Origin: an uncultured Actinomycetes bacterium
GTDB lineage: Bacteria; Actinomycetota; Actinomycetes; Nanopelagicales; Nanopelagicaceae
Assembly (NCBI GenBank): GCA_903863015.1
Contig: CAIPAI010000029.1
Span: 1-64,000 of the forward strand
Reading direction: 5' to 3'
Length of the DNA: 64,000 bases
A model generated the notes under the pieces. It was given only the letters and a program-made list of their open reading frames with translations. It had not been told where the DNA came from and searched no databases. The first letter of the stretch is position 1, and every line of letters starts with the position of its first letter. This document shows positions 16,205 through 28,239 of this stretch, one piece after another. Position numbers and translations under genes: made by a program.

Positions 16205-17669
16205 TCGGCTAGTCCTGGTAACCGGAGCAACCGGGTATGTCGGAGGTCGGTTAGTACGCGAACTAGTCGCTTCCGATTACCGAGTACGAGTGCTGGTCAG
16301 AGATGCCGCGAAAATAGCTGACGTCACTTGGCGCGATCACGTTGAAGTGATTGAAGGCGATGCCTTTGATATTTCAGATCTGCGCAGAGCACTCGCTGGA
16401 GTTCATACTGCTTACTACCTACTTCACTCGTTGAATTCAGGAAAGAATTTTGCAAATACTGAAGAAGTGATGGCGAAAGTCTTTGCAAATGCTGCGCACG
16501 AATGCGAAATCAAGCAGATCGTATACCTGGGAGGCATTGCAAATGATCGAGCTACGAGTGCGCACCTCACGTCGCGTGTGCAGGTTGGAAATACATTAGC
16601 TTCTCTCGGAACCCCTACGCTCGAAATACGAGCGGGCATTATCATCGGATCAGGTTCGGCATCATTTGAGATGCTTCGCCACCTCACCGAACGTTTACCG
16701 ATCATGACGACACCGAAGTGGGTGAAGAACCGCACGCATCCCATCGCTATTCGAGACGTTATCTCCTATTTAACACAATCCGCAGATCTTGCAGAGCCAG
16801 TAAGTGGCATCTTCGACATCGGTGGCCTCGATGTACTCACGTATGCAGACATGATGCACACCTTCGCAAGGATTGCTGGATTACGTAAGCGCATTATTAT
16901 TCCGGTCCCGGTATTGTCCCCGGCACTTTCAAGTCTCTGGGTAGGACTTGTCACGCCGGTCCCGGCCTCCATCGCGCGACCGTTAGTGGGATCGCTCATT
17001 AATGAGGTGGTTGCAGATCCCAGTAAGAGCATTCATCAGATCATGAATCCGCCGACCGGTGGTTTGCACTCCGTTGACTCTGCGATCGAGCTCGCACTTT
17101 CGCGGAGCAGCGAAGCGCTCACTTACACACGATGGTCAGATGCCACGAGCAATGCTTCTCCATGGGAAGCGATGCGCACTGATCCGAGTTGGGCGGGCGC
17201 CACTGTTTATAGCGATGTGCGCACCCTGACTACAACTGCGTCTCCAGAAGCTGTATGGCAAGCGGTTGAGCGCATTGGTGGCGCTCATGGTTGGTACGGG
17301 TCGGATTGGGCATGGCACCTGCGAGGATTTCTAGACCGCCTAGTCGGCGGTGTGGGATTACGTCGTGGTCGCCGCAACCCTGATCATTTGCGAGTCGGTG
17401 AGAGTCTGGATTTTTGGCGGGTAGAGGATCGGGAAGAGTGCGTAAAACTACGCCTTCTTGCGGAGATGAAACTACCGGGGCTTGCGCACCTAGAATTCAC
17501 CATCACAAAAGATGGCGAGCGGTGCACGCTGCGTCAAGAAGCTTCCTTTCTTCCACGCGGGCTTGGTGGCCATCTTTACTGGTGGAGCATCGCGCCCTTT
17601 CATGGTTTCGTCTTTCCGGGAATGGCGAAGAATCTCATCCGCTTTGCAGAGTCCATTCCCAAGGGGTAA
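16197..17669 (+). CDS. NAD(P)-binding SDR protein with C-terminal DUF2867
   Basis: A 490-residue two-domain protein. Residues 1-290 are an atypical SDR with the dinucleotide motif VTGATGYVGGRLV (about 8-20), similar to NmrA/YbjT-like proteins. Residues ~320-490 form a DUF2867 (START/polyketide-cyclase-like) domain, recognisable by GGAHGWYGSDWAWHLRGFLD and GVGLRRGRRNPDHLRVG. The combination is known across Actinobacteria, without an assigned reaction; a role in redox chemistry or binding of a lipid-like molecule is a guess. It overlaps the thioredoxin-like gene by 8 bases, so the two are probably co-expressed. Confidence 0.8.
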   Translation: MNNRLVLVTGATGYVGGRLVRELVASDYRVRVLVRDAAKIADVTWRDHVEVIEGDAFDISDLRRALAGVHTAYYLLHSLNSGKNFANTEEVMAKVFANAAHECEIKQIVYLGGIANDRATSAHLTSRVQVGNTLASLGTPTLEIRAGIIIGSGSASFEMLRHLTERLPIMTTPKWVKNRTHPIAIRDVISYLTQSADLAEPVSGIFDIGGLDVLTYADMMHTFARIAGLRKRIIIPVPVLSPALSSLWVGLVTPVPASIARPLVGSLINEVVADPSKSIHQIMNPPTGGLHSVDSAIELALSRSSEALTYTRWSDATSNASPWEAMRTDPSWAGATVYSDVRTLTTTASPEAVWQAVERIGGAHGWYGSDWAWHLRGFLDRLVGGVGLRRGRRNPDHLRVGESLDFWRVEDREECVKLRLLAEMKLPGLAHLEFTITKDGERCTLRQEASFLPRGLGGHLYWWSIAPFHGFVFPGMAKNLIRFAESIPKG

Positions 17670-17724
17670 TTCCTTTATCTGCTCCCTTTGAGGGAAGTCT
17701 GAATCCTTCTGACAGAATGAACTC

Positions 17725-19074
17725 ATGCATATCTTTGATGACGAGACGCAACGTATCTCCGATGAAATTGGTGCGTATGTCGATTTGAGATTGCGCATGG
17801 ATCCGGTAGCCCTAGATCACCCTAAGACCTTTAAAGAGATAAGCGAGCTGGCGGGCCAAACAATTACGGCTCACGGTTTGGGCGGTAGTGCAGCGCTCAA
17901 ACTTTTCACTGATGTACTTGCGCCGGCTTGTATCTCCACTGATCATCCTCGCTATTTAGCGTTCATCCCTACCGCTCCGACCGAGCTCTCGTCACTCTTT
18001 GATTTAGTGGTGGGCGCCAGTGGTATCTACGGCGGCTCCTGGCTTGAAGGGGCCGGTGCGGTTTACGCAGAGAACCAAGCGCTTGCATGGATTGCGGGCC
18101 TTGCTGGTTTTCCTGAATCGAGTGGTGGCGTATTTATGCAAGGCGGCACAATTGGCAATCTCTCCGCGTTAGTGACCGCACGCGAATCAGCTCGCAAAAA
18201 ATTTGGAAATAATCATCGGTGGGTGCTACTCGTAAGCGAGAGTGCACACTCATCTATTGCAAGTGCGGCAAGAGTCATGGATGTAGACATTGTGCAGTGC
18301 GCAATCGACGACTCTGGGCGCCTCACCGGAGATTCCGTACGAGAAGCGGTGAAATCACTCTCTGGAAATCAGCGCGCCTTTGCGGTGGTAGCAACATCAG
18401 GGAGCACGAACTTAGGCACGATAGATGACCTCACTTCTATCGCTGATGCAGCAGAAGCGGCCGGACTTTGGTTTCATGTGGATGGTGCATATGGCGCGGC
18501 TGCGCTCGCAGCTCCAAGCACGCGTGCACTTTTCAACGGAATTGAACGTGCTGACTCATTTATTGTTGATCCGCATAAATGGTTCTTCGCACCATTCGAT
18601 GCTTGTGCACTCATCTATAAGAATCCTGATCTTGGGAAACAGGCACACACTCAGGAAGCGGGTTATCTCAAATCGTTGCAAGAACCTGACGTGTGGAATC
18701 CATCTGACTTTGGTATTCAACTTTCTCGCAGGCCGCGCGGCCTTCCATTTTGGTACTCACTTGCTTCTCACGGCACCGACAAATATGTGGAGTCGGTAGA
18801 GCGCACGTTGGAGGTAGCTCGAGATGCGGCGCGGCTAGTAGAAGAGTGTGCGGTAACTGAGGTGGTCTATCCGCCTTCGCTTTCGATTGTGGCTTTTCGC
18901 CGTATCGGCTGGAGCCCTGAGCAATACAAAAAGTGGAGCGACCAATTACTAGCTGACCAGATCGGCTTTGTGACCCCCTCAACCCACCAAGGCGAGACCA
19001 TTCTGCGTTTTGCCATCGTCAACCCCCGGACCACGAAAGAAGATATCGCCACCATCCTGGCCACTTTGGCTTGA
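17725..19074 (+). CDS. Group II PLP-dependent decarboxylase (aromatic-amino-acid/glutamate type)
   Basis: A 449-residue PLP decarboxylase of the DOPA/glutamate/tyrosine decarboxylase group. The cofactor lysine is in the invariant FIVDPHKWFF, preceded by WFHVDGAYGAAAL (aspartate that holds the pyridine nitrogen) and SAHSSIASAARVM (ring-stacking histidine). It should convert an L-amino acid to its amine and CO2, but substrate choice among aromatic acids, aspartate and glutamate cannot be read safely. A weak CAGAAT-N6-ATG precedes the start. The gene stands alone between the DUF2867 gene and the DUF3263 gene. Confidence 0.85.
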   Translation: MHIFDDETQRISDEIGAYVDLRLRMDPVALDHPKTFKEISELAGQTITAHGLGGSAALKLFTDVLAPACISTDHPRYLAFIPTAPTELSSLFDLVVGASGIYGGSWLEGAGAVYAENQALAWIAGLAGFPESSGGVFMQGGTIGNLSALVTARESARKKFGNNHRWVLLVSESAHSSIASAARVMDVDIVQCAIDDSGRLTGDSVREAVKSLSGNQRAFAVVATSGSTNLGTIDDLTSIADAAEAAGLWFHVDGAYGAAALAAPSTRALFNGIERADSFIVDPHKWFFAPFDACALIYKNPDLGKQAHTQEAGYLKSLQEPDVWNPSDFGIQLSRRPRGLPFWYSLASHGTDKYVESVERTLEVARDAARLVEECAVTEVVYPPSLSIVAFRRIGWSPEQYKKWSDQLLADQIGFVTPSTHQGETILRFAIVNPRTTKEDIATILATLA

Positions 19075-19181
19075 CCCCCCCACCTGCAGATATAGGCGAA
19101 ACCGGGCGATAGTGGGGGATAAATGACAACCGTGTTATTTACTCCTATTATTGAGGGGTTCAGCGCTATCCGAGGCAGTAC

Positions 19182-19478
19182 ATGTACGTAAGCAAAGGGG
19201 TCATCGTGGGCGAAGTAGCTTCGGCAATCACCACCGGGGAACTCTCCGAACGCGAACGCGCGATCCTGGATTTTGAACGTCACTGGTGGAAGCACGCAGG
19301 GGCTAAAGAGATCACCATTAAGGAACTCTTTGACCTCAACCCTGCTCGCTACTACGAATTGCTCAACGCGGTGATCGATCGCCCAGAGGCTTTAGAAGCT
19401 GATCCCATGTTGGTCAAGCGTCTTCGTCGGATGCGCGATGCCCGCACCCGCGATCGCTCCGCTCGCCGTCTTTCCTAG
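19182..19478 (+). CDS. DUF3263 family protein
   Basis: A small basic protein (98 residues from this start) of the DUF3263 family, restricted to Actinobacteria. The family core is clear: LSERERAILDFERHWWKHAG, then ELFDLNPARYYELLNAVIDRPEALEADPMLVKRLRRMR. The helix arrangement resembles a small helix-turn-helix DNA-binding protein, but no function is established. The start is uncertain: a GTG at 19206 has AAAGGGG five bases upstream and would give 90 residues. It precedes the cold-shock and chaperonin genes. Confidence 0.85.
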   Translation: MYVSKGVIVGEVASAITTGELSERERAILDFERHWWKHAGAKEITIKELFDLNPARYYELLNAVIDRPEALEADPMLVKRLRRMRDARTRDRSARRLS

Positions 19479-19497
19479 ATTTTTGTAATTTCCTTTT

Positions 19498-19531
19498 GCG
19501 CCAAATATCCTGATTTTGGGCGCTCTTTTTT
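19498..19531 (+). terminator. Rho-independent terminator after DUF3263 gene
   Basis: A GC-rich stem (GCGCC.AAA pairing with TTTGGGCGC, one bulged base) with a 9-base loop is followed directly by TCTTTTTT. Confidence 0.75.
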
Positions 19532-19697
19532 CACTTTTTCACGATAATTTCTGGCAGCCATCTTCCCCATGCCCACTTCGGAGAAGTAACTTCCCTGCCT
19601 GGGGTTTTCTCTTATGGGTTCGTTCTCATGCTGAGTTCGCCCCAGTAGCACCCGGTCGCAGAAGAGCTGCGGCCCTATGAAGTAAAGGCAGATTGTT

Positions 19698-19901
19698 ATG
19701 GCAGTTGGCACCGTCAAATGGTTCAACGGCGAAAAAGGCTATGGCTTTATCGCCGTTGATGGTGGCGCAGATGTATTCGTGCACTACAGCGCAATTGAAA
19801 TGGATGGCTACAAGTCCCTCCAAGAAGGTCAGCGCGTGGAGTTCGATGTGACCCAAGGGGCTAAAGGTCCCCAGGCTGAGTCTGTAAAGGCCGCCAACTA
19901 A
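19698..19901 (+). CDS. cspA: Cold shock protein CspA
   Basis: A 67-residue cold-shock-domain protein, a single-stranded nucleic-acid chaperone. RNP1 (KGYGFIAV) and RNP2 (VFVHYSAI) are intact, and the length is standard. Between the preceding terminator and the start is about 165 bases of untranslated sequence, T-rich at first, as is usual for cspA leaders that regulate translation by folding. A single Csp followed by a lone groEL is an arrangement known from other Actinobacteria. Confidence 0.95.
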   Translation: MAVGTVKWFNGEKGYGFIAVDGGADVFVHYSAIEMDGYKSLQEGQRVEFDVTQGAKGPQAESVKAAN

Positions 19902-19919
19902 GGGTTCTGCCGTTCACAA

Positions 19920-19946
19920 TTTGCACTCCTCGTACGAGAGTGCCAA
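19920..19946 (+). promoter_or_regulatory. CIRCE operator 1 (HrcA site)
   Basis: TTTGCACTC-N9-GAGTGCCAA matches the CIRCE consensus TTAGCACTC-N9-GAGTGCTAA with one change per arm. TTGCAC inside it may be the -35 of groEL, so HrcA binding would block transcription. Confidence 0.85.
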
Positions 19947-19953
19947 TCTATGG

Positions 19954-19980
19954 GTAGCACTCTCGGGGTGAGAGTGATAA
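19954..19980 (+). promoter_or_regulatory. CIRCE operator 2 (HrcA site)
   Basis: GTAGCACTC-N9-GAGTGATAA matches CIRCE with one change per arm and follows operator 1 by seven bases. Two tandem sites imply cooperative HrcA repression of groEL; hrcA itself is not in this window. Confidence 0.85.
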
Positions 19981-20077
19981 CCCACCCAGACTGTGGAGCG
20001 AGACCTCCCACGAGGTCGTCCGTCGCGGGCGCCACCCAGTCATGGTCGTGAAAACGACCCCGTACGAAGGAAGATGA

Positions 20078-21700
<1,623 letters not shown>

Positions 21701-21714
21701 TCCACGATCTTCTC

Positions 21715-21746
21715 AAAGGAGCCCAGAGATTTCTCTGGGCTCCTTT
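21715..21746 (+). terminator. Hairpin terminator after groEL
   Basis: A perfect 15-bp stem (AAAGGAGCCCAGAGA and its complement) with a two-base central gap. The stem itself ends in CCTTT; no longer T-tract follows. Confidence 0.8.
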
Positions 21747-21765
21747 GCTATGAAAGGATGATGCA

Positions 21766-22434
21766 GTGAGTATTTCTGGGACTTCTTCAAACGCATCTAA
21801 GAGTTTCATGGTCGGTTTCGATCTCGATATGACACTCGTTGATTCTTCCGATGGCATTACCTCCACTATGGACGTTGTGCTAAAGAGGCACGGCTTCAAC
21901 ATTGCTCTTGAAGAAATGGCCAAGACTGTCGGCATTCCACTCTGGGATTCGTTTGGACAATGGGTACCTGCTGAGTTGGTGGATCCATTAGTCCAGGAGT
22001 ACAGAGCGATTTACGGTGAGATCGGAATTCCACAAACCACCATCCTTCCGGGTGCACAAGAAGCGCTCGCGGCCATTCGGGCGCTCGGCGGTCGCACCAT
22101 GGTGGTGAGTGCAAAACTTGAAGCTGCGGTTGTGAAGATCGTGAATTACTTAGACCTTGAATTAGATGTTGTTGTCGGTGACCTTTACGCAGAGAAAAAG
22201 GCGAGCGCACTAAAAGCCGAGAGTGCAGATATTTATGTCGGTGATCACCCTGGAGATGTACGCGGCGCCAAAAGTGCGGGTGCAGTCAGCGTTGCTGTCA
22301 CCACAGGCCCCATCTCGCGTGAGGTTTTGGCGCTCGAGGGGCCAGACGTCATCCTTTCCTCGTTACTTGAGTTTCCCGCCTGGCTCAAGTCCTGGCATGA
22401 CGAGTGGCTACAGACGCCCGCTAAGTCACGATAA
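21766..22434 (+). CDS. HAD-superfamily phosphatase (phosphoglycolate-phosphatase-like)
   Basis: A 222-residue HAD hydrolase of the Gph/PGP-like group. Motif I is GFDLDMTLVDSS, motif II has VVSAK, the lysine is in YAEKKASAL, and motif IV is YVGDHPGDVRGAKSAG. A helical cap (about residues 35-95) suggests small phosphorylated metabolites as substrates; the exact one is unknown. A GTG start with AAAGGA upstream fits the family N-terminus. The TAA stop overlaps the promoter hexamer of the DUF3027 gene. Confidence 0.8.
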   Translation: MSISGTSSNASKSFMVGFDLDMTLVDSSDGITSTMDVVLKRHGFNIALEEMAKTVGIPLWDSFGQWVPAELVDPLVQEYRAIYGEIGIPQTTILPGAQEALAAIRALGGRTMVVSAKLEAAVVKIVNYLDLELDVVVGDLYAEKKASALKAESADIYVGDHPGDVRGAKSAGAVSVAVTTGPISREVLALEGPDVILSSLLEFPAWLKSWHDEWLQTPAKSR

Positions 22435-22437
22435 ACT
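22432..22437 (+). promoter_or_regulatory. -10 hexamer built on a stop codon
   Basis: TAAACT lies six bases before the ATG at 22444 and begins with the TAA stop of the HAD gene. Confidence 0.5.
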
Positions 22438-22443
22438 CCCCTT

Positions 22444-23109
22444 ATGAGCAACTCACCTGCAGTTATCGAGTTAGCTCGCGCTGCCGCAAACCTTGAAGCC
22501 GATGGCGCCGAATTTGTCGGCACGCACCTCTCGGTAGAAGATGACGACGATCGACTCCACACGCATCTCTTTGAATCCTCATTGCCTGGATACACGCAAT
22601 GGCGTTGGGCAGTCACGGTTGCCCAACTCGAAGATGGCGAAGCCACTATTTGCGATGTCGTACTTATCCCTGGCCCTGATGCTTTGTTGGCACCGGAGTG
22701 GATTCCGTGGGAGAAGCGCGTACTTCCGGGAGATCTTGGTATCGGCGATGTTCTGCCTACTCGCGCCGATGATCCACGATTGGTTCCCGGGTATGCGGGC
22801 TTGCCTGCTGACGAAGAATTAGATCTAGTCGCACTCTGGGAGTTTGGTTTAGGTCGGGCTCGGGTGCTCTCTGCGGAAGGTCGCGATGCCGTCGCCCGTC
22901 GTTGGTATGAGAGCGATCGTGGCCCTCGTGCTCCCATCTCAGAAGCTGCCCCGGCTCGCTGCGCATCCTGTGCCTTCTTCCTGCCCATCGCCGGTTCACT
23001 CAGGTCGGCTTTTGGGGTCTGTGGCAACGAGTACGCCCCCGATGATGCCCGCGTGGTGAGCGTAGATCACGGCTGTGGCGCGCATAGCCAAGCCCTAGTT
23101 CTCGATTAA
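22444..23109 (+). CDS. DUF3027 family protein
   Basis: A 221-residue protein of the actinobacterial DUF3027 family. Typical segments are GYTQWRWAVTVAQL, VVLIPGPDALLAPEWIPWEKRV and PGDLGIGDVLP. The C-terminus holds cysteines in CASCAFFLP and GVCGNEYAPD plus a final HGCGAHS, which may bind zinc. The function is unknown; a link with the neighbouring cold-shock gene is suggested by the same pairing in other Actinobacteria. It probably has a leaderless transcript. Confidence 0.85.
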   Translation: MSNSPAVIELARAAANLEADGAEFVGTHLSVEDDDDRLHTHLFESSLPGYTQWRWAVTVAQLEDGEATICDVVLIPGPDALLAPEWIPWEKRVLPGDLGIGDVLPTRADDPRLVPGYAGLPADEELDLVALWEFGLGRARVLSAEGRDAVARRWYESDRGPRAPISEAAPARCASCAFFLPIAGSLRSAFGVCGNEYAPDDARVVSVDHGCGAHSQALVLD

Positions 23110-23166
23110 CGGGTATCCTTTTCCACTCTGGTAGGAAACCAGTCTTAGTGAGCAAGGAGTCTTCTC

Positions 23167-23553
23167 ATGCCATCAGGCAAAGTGAAGTGGTTTAGCCTCG
23201 AAAAGGGCTTCGGCTTCATCGCATCAGAAGAGGGCGAAGATGTTTATCTCGCAGCTTCTGCGTTGCCGGCCGGTGTGAGCACGGTGAAGCCAGGAACCAA
23301 ATTGGAATTCAGTGTGGCTGACGGTCGACGAGGCCCGCAAGCGCTCTCGGTCACCATCCTTGAGGCACCACCATCACTTGCCGAAAATTCACGCATCGAT
23401 GGCGATGACTTGGCTGCCATCATTGAAGATGTCATCAAAATTCTTGATCGTCTTGGCAATGGTTTGCGCCATGGAAGATTCCCCACGTCAGTGGAGTCCG
23501 GTCGCACTGCAAAAGTTCTTCGTGGCATTGCTGATCAGATTGAAAAACTCTAA
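23167..23553 (+). CDS. Cold-shock-domain protein with C-terminal extension
   Basis: A 127-residue protein. Residues 1-66 are a cold shock domain (KVKWFSLEKGFGFIAS; the second RNP motif is altered to VYLAASAL, losing the usual His and Phe). Residues ~75-127 are an added helical region (DDLAAIIEDVIKILDRLGNGL). Such long Csp proteins next to DUF3027 occur in other Actinobacteria. The RNP2 change may alter RNA binding. AAGGAG precedes the ATG. Its end overlaps the DUF2530 gene by 4 bases. Confidence 0.88.
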   Translation: MPSGKVKWFSLEKGFGFIASEEGEDVYLAASALPAGVSTVKPGTKLEFSVADGRRGPQALSVTILEAPPSLAENSRIDGDDLAAIIEDVIKILDRLGNGLRHGRFPTSVESGRTAKVLRGIADQIEKL

Positions 23554-23756
23554 CTCTTACTAGCTTCTCGTCGACGGTCATTTTTCCGGGTTCGATAAGT
23601 TCCATAACAGCCTAAGAGCGCGCCGACAACGCATGCCTTAAATGCTGTTCCCTCACCCATAAAAGCGGTGACGATGGCGCCGGCCACCCAAAGCAACGTG
23701 CCGGTGAGAATAATCCGGCCCTCCTTGATGATCAACGGCGGCATCTCTCGCATCAT
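23550..23756 (-). CDS. DUF2530-like small membrane protein
   Basis: A 68-residue protein with two hydrophobic segments (TGTLLWVAGAIVTAFM and AFKACVVGALLGCYGTY) and a basic C-terminus (RTRKNDRRREASKS). Size, composition and place between a Csp/DUF3027 pair and an MFS gene fit the actinobacterial DUF2530 family, which has no known function. The first ATG of ATGATG is used because TAAGAT lies six bases upstream. Confidence 0.7.
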   Translation of the reverse strand: MMREMPPLIIKEGRIILTGTLLWVAGAIVTAFMGEGTAFKACVVGALLGCYGTYRTRKNDRRREASKS

Positions 23757-23762
23757 GCGCTG

Positions 23763-23768
23763 ATCTTA
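23763..23768 (-). promoter_or_regulatory. -10 hexamer of leaderless DUF2530 gene
   Basis: TAAGAT on the minus strand, six bases before the ATG at 23756. It is back to back with the MFS promoter. Confidence 0.55.
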
Positions 23769-23791
23769 GCGCTCAGACCTATCCGACGGTC

Positions 23792-23797
23792 TAGAGT
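23792..23797 (+). promoter_or_regulatory. -10 hexamer of leaderless MFS gene
   Basis: TAGAGT lies seven bases before the ATG at 23805, and it supports that start over the GTG at 23796 that would lie inside it. Confidence 0.5.
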
Positions 23798-23804
23798 GGT
23801 TCGA

Positions 23805-25016
23805 ATGAGCGGGGCGATGCGATCCTTCCAACATCGCAATTACCGACTCTTCTTCGCCTCGAGCGTGGTCTCCAACATTGGTACCTGGGTACAGCGAGTC
23901 GCGCAAGATTGGTTGGTGCTTCAGCTCACCCATAGTGGAACGGCGCTAGGAATAGTCACCGGATTGCAATTTCTTCCCACACTCTTATTCAGTCTTCTCG
24001 GTGGATCGATTGCCGACAGATTTGATAAGAGAAAGATTCTCGGGCTGACAAATGCCGGTGGCGGGGTGGCGGCACTCACCTTGGGCACTTTGGTGCTTAT
24101 GGGGAACGTACAGATCTGGCAGGTCTATCTGCTGGCATTCGGGTTGGGCTTTGCCTCCGCCATAGATGCGCCCGTGCGACAAGCGTTTTCAATTGAATTA
24201 GTGGGACCAGATGATTTACAAAATGCGGTGAGCCTTAACTCGGCGAATTTCAACGGCGGAAGATTAATTGGTCCGGCCCTTTCTGGCCTCATGATTAATG
24301 CGTTCGGCACGGGACCATCTTTCATTTTGAACGGTATTTCATTTATTGCAGTGATCACGTCGCTCTTCATGATGGATCCCACGCAACTACACAGAAAGAA
24401 ACGCGACCAAGACTTGAGCGTGCGAATTCGCGATGGTTTCAGCTATCTGAGAAAACGCCGGGATCTACTTGAAGTCATCGTTGTTGTCGGCGCGATGGCA
24501 ACTTTTGGGTTGAATTTTCAGATTACAACGGCCCTGATGGCGAAAGATGTATTTCATCGTGGAGCTGGATCTTTTGGTCTGCTTGGTACATGTATCGCAG
24601 TGGGTTCACTGAGCGGTTCCATTCTTGCCACCAGGCGTGAAAGAAAACCAGGCGGGCAGCGAGTAATGCATGGCGCAGCGCTCTTCGGATTAGCAAGCAT
24701 TGGTGCTGCTTTTATGCCGACTTACGAAACCTTTGCACTCGCATTACCCATTTGTGGAGGGCTTGCGATCACCACGATGATTGCGGCAAACACCACGGTG
24801 CAAATGGGAGCTGATCCAGAAATTCGTGGCCGAGTGATGGGCATCTACATGATGACGCTCATTGGCGGAGCACCATTTGGCTCACCGATGGTGGGTTGGC
24901 TAGCCGAAGCAGTGGGCACACGCTTCACCATTGCATTCGGCGGTGCGGTTACTTGTCTGGCAGCTTTAATTGTTCTCATTATTGGCAAGCGAAGTGAAGC
25001 CTCAGACTTGAAGTAG
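23805..25016 (+). CDS. MFS transporter (MFS_3/EntS-like)
   Basis: A 403-residue major facilitator with 12 predicted membrane segments. The beginning (FQHRNYRLFFASSVVSNIGTWVQRVAQDWLVL) and the loop motif SIADRFDKRKIL mark the MFS_3 / enterobactin-exporter-like subgroup of drug and metabolite exporters. The substrate is unknown. The ATG at 23805 is used rather than the GTG at 23796 because of the promoter hexamer. It shares a 48-base divergent gap with the DUF2530 gene. Confidence 0.85.
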   Translation: MSGAMRSFQHRNYRLFFASSVVSNIGTWVQRVAQDWLVLQLTHSGTALGIVTGLQFLPTLLFSLLGGSIADRFDKRKILGLTNAGGGVAALTLGTLVLMGNVQIWQVYLLAFGLGFASAIDAPVRQAFSIELVGPDDLQNAVSLNSANFNGGRLIGPALSGLMINAFGTGPSFILNGISFIAVITSLFMMDPTQLHRKKRDQDLSVRIRDGFSYLRKRRDLLEVIVVVGAMATFGLNFQITTALMAKDVFHRGAGSFGLLGTCIAVGSLSGSILATRRERKPGGQRVMHGAALFGLASIGAAFMPTYETFALALPICGGLAITTMIAANTTVQMGADPEIRGRVMGIYMMTLIGGAPFGSPMVGWLAEAVGTRFTIAFGGAVTCLAALIVLIIGKRSEASDLK

Positions 25017-25031
25017 TCGGCGTAATAGCGA

Positions 25032-25111
25032 TTAGTTGCAAGACTTAATTGCGATCAGAATTACTAAACCAATGAGCACAGCGAGTGTGGCCAGGCGCCG
25101 AGTGCGCGAAC

Positions 25112-25115
<4 letters not shown>
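25032..25115 (-). CDS. 27-residue single-span membrane peptide
   Basis: This open frame codes for 27 residues: a basic start (MSSRTRRLA), one hydrophobic stretch (LAVLIGLVILIAI) and KSCN. Its ATG overlaps the TGA stop of the upstream MFS gene (ATGA), the arrangement of a translationally coupled partner. The charge pattern predicts a C-out single-pass peptide. I do not recognise a family. It could be a transporter-associated small protein or simply chance; conservation would decide. Confidence 0.4.
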
Positions 25116-27384
<2,269 letters not shown>

Positions 27385-27423
27385 ATGGGCGAGTGTTACA
27401 GATAGGTAAGCGGCGAGTGTCAG

Positions 27424-28116
27424 TTAGGGATATAAGCGAGTGATTTCCCACTCATTCGACGAATTGTTGACGCGCGCATAACGTGCGCGGTCATGCAAAC
27501 GCGAATGTCGACCTTGCCAAAACTCAATGGTGGAAGCGGTGAGGGCAAAGCCACCCCAGTGATCCGGTAGCGGAACTTCCGTGGGATAGCGCTCACTCAT
27601 CTCACGCCATTTCTCTTGGAGAGTGTCGGGTGAATCGAGGACCGTCGACTGCGCACTGGCCCAAGCCCCGATTTGGCTCGTCCAGGGGCGGGAGTGGAAG
27701 TAGGCGGCGCTCTCTTCCCGGCTGACTTGGGTGACGGTGCCGGTGATGATCACTTGGCGTTCGAGCGGGTACCAAGGAAAGAGGAGTGAGGCTCTCGGCT
27801 CGTGTGCCAACTGTTCGGCCTTGGCCGAGCCGTAGTTCGAATAGAACTGGAAAGCGGGGGATTGACCTTCGCTGAGGCCCTTGAGCAGAACCGAGCGCGA
27901 CCAGGGTTGTCCCGAGGAATCGACCGTGGAGAGCACCATCGCGTTGGCTTCTACCACCAAGGGGTTCTCATGGGCGGCCGTCAGCCAGCTCCGGAAAAAG
28001 GCAAAAGGATCAGCGTGGAGCTCTCCCAGACCCGCTTCACCATAGGAGCGACGCATCTTGGAAATGTCGGCAGATATCTCGCTGGAGGGGCGAGAAGAAT
28101 CCTCTTTTTTGCTCAT
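27424..28116 (-). CDS. pdxH: Pyridoxamine 5'-phosphate oxidase
   Basis: A 230-residue FMN enzyme that oxidises pyridoxine or pyridoxamine 5'-phosphate to PLP. Landmarks are MRRSYGEAGLGELHADPFAFF, SRSVLLKGL (FMN contact), FYSNYGSAKAEQL, the SRPWTSQIGAWAS segment and the C-terminal FWQGRHSRLHDR. It is divergent from citrate synthase, as in several Actinobacteria. Its neighbour serC uses the PLP it makes. The start fits family length; a TAGATA element lies upstream but does not fit the TANNNT pattern exactly. Confidence 0.93.
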   Translation of the reverse strand: MSKKEDSSRPSSEISADISKMRRSYGEAGLGELHADPFAFFRSWLTAAHENPLVVEANAMVLSTVDSSGQPWSRSVLLKGLSEGQSPAFQFYSNYGSAKAEQLAHEPRASLLFPWYPLERQVIITGTVTQVSREESAAYFHSRPWTSQIGAWASAQSTVLDSPDTLQEKWREMSERYPTEVPLPDHWGGFALTASTIEFWQGRHSRLHDRARYARVNNSSNEWEITRLYP

Positions 28117-28239
28117 GTGATCTATCTAACGAGATGGAGGCCCCTTGCGGCTAGCGCTACGGCGTGGTGAGAGTGAAAACTAAGGGTGGGTAAACCTGCC
28201 CAGCGGGTCACGAGCCTGTAGTGAACGACAAGGAACATC

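Noticed and set aside
19075-19119. Terminator after the group II decarboxylase gene
   Set aside because: CCCCCAC and GTGGGGG can pair, but the loop is about 29 bases and no T-tract follows, so I did not list it as a feature.
22245-23027. Long open frame (260 codons) on the minus strand
   Set aside because: It is opposite DUF3027, which has clear family motifs and a promoter; the minus frame has low-complexity Ser/Arg composition typical of shadow frames.
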